DNA of 64,000 bases, from assembly GCA_023428755.1 (NCBI GenBank), contig JAEYWX010000027.1, positions 62,001-126,000 on the forward strand. The letters are read 5' to 3'. This DNA comes from Bacteroidota bacterium. GTDB lineage: Bacteria > Bacteroidota > Bacteroidia > Chitinophagales > Chitinophagaceae. A program made the position numbers and the translations under genes. The notes under the pieces were generated by a model. It saw only the letters and a program-made list of their open reading frames with translations. It was not told the origin of the DNA and ran no database searches. This document shows positions 62,129 to 64,000 of the stretch, piece after piece (the stretch's first letter is position 1; each line of letters begins with the position of its first letter).

Positions 62129-63094
62129 TTAGATGTACCAATTAACGTCTGTAACAATACTAAAATAAAGTGGATCCCCTTTTTGAAACGTTTGCCTGTT
62201 GTGCAGCATAAAAAATCGTTGCTGCAGAAATAGAACTTCCAGTAAGGAATATGCACCTCTGTAGTGTATTGCTTCAATTACTCCTTTGTACGAATGCTCT
62301 TCCGGTGAACCAGTATGAAACTGATCAGGACGTAAAAACAGTTTTTTTCCTTGTGCATCGGGTTGATGTAAAACCGCAGCATCAACCAAATTATATTCTC
62401 CCAATAAACCGGCAGCGTATTCATTCACCGGTTGTGTATACACTTGATGAGGCGTGCCTTGCTGTACAATGCACCCATCTTTTATTAATATTAATTCATC
62501 GGCCCAGGCAAGCAGATCAGCAGGTTCATGCGAAACCATGATGCAGGTTATCCCTAACTGATCACCAAGATTTTCAATCACCTGCTTCATTGTTCGTTTA
62601 TGAAGTATATCAAGATTCGAAAAAGGCTCATCGAGAATTAATAATTGGGGAGAACCGGTAAGCAACCGTGCCAATGCAATCCGTTGCTTTTCGCCACCGG
62701 AAAGTTGATGGGTACGTCGCTTGAGTAAATGTTCAATTTCGCAAACGGCATAAATACGAGTTGCTTCCTCTTCGGTAAGCTTGTTCGCCATTTCTAAAAA
62801 ATCATTGACCCAGTAATTATTGCGTAGTTCAAAATGCTGGGATAAATAACCAATACCCGGATGGCCCGGAATCAATTGATCAAACGGGCCGGGTACTTTT
62901 TCATTTTTGAAATATACTTCACCGGCATCGGGTTGTACAAACCCGGCGATCATTTTCAGTAAAGTTGTTTTGCCTGATCCTGTTTCGCCGGCAATGCCAA
63001 TTTTTTGAAATGGCTGTTGCGTGAAACTGATGCCATTCACTGCATCGGTATCGCCTTCCTTCTTAAACAGTTCCTTTACTTCTAAAAAAGCCAT
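62129..63094 (-). CDS. ABC transporter ATP-binding protein
   Basis: The protein has 321 residues from MAFLEVKELFKKEGD; an upstream ATG (63127) adds MPYSCYVLFSG. Walker A is GETGSGKTTLL, the Q-loop YLSQHFEL, the signature LSGGEKQRIALARLL, Walker B LLILDEPFSNLD and the switch His in MVSHEP. The C-terminal 90 residues (KKLFLRPDQFHTG ... GVIEAIHYRGAYSLLEV) form a TOBE-like domain, as in molybdate, iron or polyamine importers. No permease gene is adjacent, so the substrate is unknown. Confidence 0.9.
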   Translation of the reverse strand: MAFLEVKELFKKEGDTDAVNGISFTQQPFQKIGIAGETGSGKTTLLKMIAGFVQPDAGEVYFKNEKVPGPFDQLIPGHPGIGYLSQHFELRNNYWVNDFLEMANKLTEEEATRIYAVCEIEHLLKRRTHQLSGGEKQRIALARLLTGSPQLLILDEPFSNLDILHKRTMKQVIENLGDQLGITCIMVSHEPADLLAWADELILIKDGCIVQQGTPHQVYTQPVNEYAAGLLGEYNLVDAAVLHQPDAQGKKLFLRPDQFHTGSPEEHSYKGVIEAIHYRGAYSLLEVLFLQQRFFMLHNRQTFQKGDPLYFSIVTDVNWYI

Positions 63095-63167
63095 GCCCGA
63101 AAATAGAACATAACAGGAATATGGCAAGTAAAGGAACCGGAATTGAAATGCAGGTCACAATTATTGC

Positions 63168-63602
63168 TTACTGATAAAACCGTTGCGCCAACGAATGTGA
63201 AACCACTTTAAACTCATCTTCTTTCAACGATAACTGATAACAGTTATCAATTGCTTTGATGTTGGGGTTTGATAAGTGGCGTTCATTATATGGCCGGATC
63301 AACTCTTTTTCTTTGATCACCCGTCCGTTCTCGTCTACGGTTTTAGAGAAGATGCGGTATTGAAAATGCCAGGGATTGAGTTCATCGCCTGCTCCATGTG
63401 ACGTGTAGGTATCGTTGAATCCTTCAAAGATCAATTCGCTGGTGTATTCCGGATGCTCATTTAATGCATCGGTGATGTTGATGAACTGGTTCAATTCAGG
63501 ATCATCATGTATAATACCACTGTCCCAAACTGTTTCGCCATTAAGGAAAATAACCAGCCTGTTATCAACGTGTTTTACGTTGATCCAATACTCTTTTTTC
63601 AT
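63168..63602 (-). CDS. Hypothetical protein
   Basis: The protein has 144 residues from MKKEYWINVKHVDNRLVIFLNGETVWDSG; an upstream ATG (63629) adds nine. A beta-rich N-terminal half continues with NITDALNEHPEYTSELIFEGFND and a carbohydrate-binding-module-like strand order. It is cytoplasmic or of unknown location (no signal peptide). No family is recognised. An inverted-repeat element lies directly upstream. Confidence 0.55.
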   Translation of the reverse strand: MKKEYWINVKHVDNRLVIFLNGETVWDSGIIHDDPELNQFINITDALNEHPEYTSELIFEGFNDTYTSHGAGDELNPWHFQYRIFSKTVDENGRVIKEKELIRPYNERHLSNPNIKAIDNCYQLSLKEDEFKVVSHSLAQRFYQ

Positions 63603-63712
63603 ATGTTCATTTTTATTGTTTTTTGTCATATAGTATAACCATTAAAAATTATCGTGCCCGTTACTTTAAAATTGGGCAGCTAATTTTTAATGGTTATTTC
63701 ATATTTCGTACA
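63603..63712. repeat. Inverted-repeat element, copy 2
   Basis: Perfect 17-bp arms ATAACCATTAAAAATTA (63635-63651) and TAATTTTTAATGGTTAT (63681-63697) are separated by 29 bases that contain a further GCCC/GGGC pair. CATATAGTATA adjoins the left arm and TTTCATAT lies outside both ends (63598-63605 and 63698-63705). It has the same layout as the element at 55310-55418. A strong stem on either strand can form. Confidence 0.7.
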
Positions 63713-64000
63713 TTAAATCGTTAAAGAATGTGTGTTGAATAACGGGTATAAAATTCCTGTATTTGAGAAACGCAGGGAATGACCAACATTAGAATTGAAA
63801 CTGATTATCATCCATTGTTCAACAGCGAAAACAATCAGCTTATCCGTTTTTTGGGGAGATTCAACACACTAAAAAGTAACAAAAAAACTATATCTCAAAA
63901 TACAAATGATTGTGATTGCTGCATTTGGGGTTGAACGCAGCCTGGCAAGAAGGGCATTGGTACCGGCTGTTGAAATATGCAGCGATTGTCATTTCCTCTT
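63713..64000. other. Window end without an assignable gene
   Basis: AT-rich sequence. A plus-strand frame beginning at a TTG (63931) reads NAAWQEGHWYRLLKYAAIVISS to the edge and could be the start of a membrane protein, but too little is visible to call it. Confidence 0.25.

Overview
The window looks like a chromosomal segment of a Bacteroidota bacterium, most likely of the Chitinophagaceae/Chitinophagales group. The evidence is a PorP/SprF-type type IX secretion protein next to a giant PKD protein with a gliding-motility-type C-terminal domain, a Bacteroidota-type LptD, a BlaI/BlaR1 pair behind a textbook TTTG-N19-TAnnTTTG promoter, WbqC, DUF4382 and DUF6922 proteins, and a 47-bp-repeat type II-C CRISPR system of the kind found in Bacteroides relatives. 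Base composition is moderate, with distinctly AT-rich accessory patches.

Layout. 1-5.5 kb: secreted proteins of unknown function. 5.7-6.5 kb: a tandemly duplicated and decaying unit of tRNA-Arg(UCU), terminator and GIY-YIG ORF. 6.6-8.0 kb: ung and plsC. 8.0-15 kb: envelope biogenesis, with lptD facing an amidase, an MlaD-like protein and an OstA/LptA-like protein. 15-21 kb: nhaD, nnr, a BamA/TamA-type barrel, a DUF6922/AbiEii toxin-antitoxin-like pair and hsp20. 21-24 kb: an ECF sigma factor with a small membrane protein, a WYL regulator and small unknown genes. 24.3-26.4 kb: an AT-rich three-gene cassette (GIY-YIG-like protein, DUF6884/YaaA-like protein, unknown protein) that may be an uncharacterised defence or nucleic-acid-processing module. 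26.5-28.1 kb: unknown genes including a paralogous pair. 28.4-34.2 kb: a K+-dependent-type membrane pyrophosphatase, a DUF4382 lipoprotein and blaI-blaR1. 34.2-40.3 kb: porP/sprF, the PKD/gliding protein and wbqC. 40.5-44.7 kb: an accessory stretch with a LEA-type lipoprotein, a truncated gene running into dispersed repeats, a HEPN protein with a partner, and an XRE regulator. 44.9-54.7 kb: a complete type II-C CRISPR-Cas locus (tracrRNA, cas9, cas1, cas2 and a 43-repeat array). 54.9-63.6 kb: an HMA-like protein, pyrE, Nudix, VOC, a cold-shock-type RNA-binding set (RRM protein, DEAD helicase, CSD protein), a KAS III gene split by an in-frame TAG, an ABC ATPase and an unknown gene.

The CRISPR locus is the richest part. 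The tracrRNA lies on the minus strand upstream of cas9, with a 17-18 nt anti-repeat and a strong terminator, which fixes crRNA transcription on the minus strand. Repeats 1-40 are uniform. The three cas-distal repeats (41-43) each carry a related 52-54 bp insert at the same position, and the copies become more degenerate outward. The first 17-36 bp of cas2 occur three times in the cas1-cas2 gap. Adjacent spacers 2 and 3 encode almost the same peptide with mostly synonymous differences, which indicates two acquisitions from homologous genes in the same register. Spacer 20 encodes a DPPY methyltransferase-like motif.

All functional calls come from reading the sequence and recalled family motifs. 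No database search was run.
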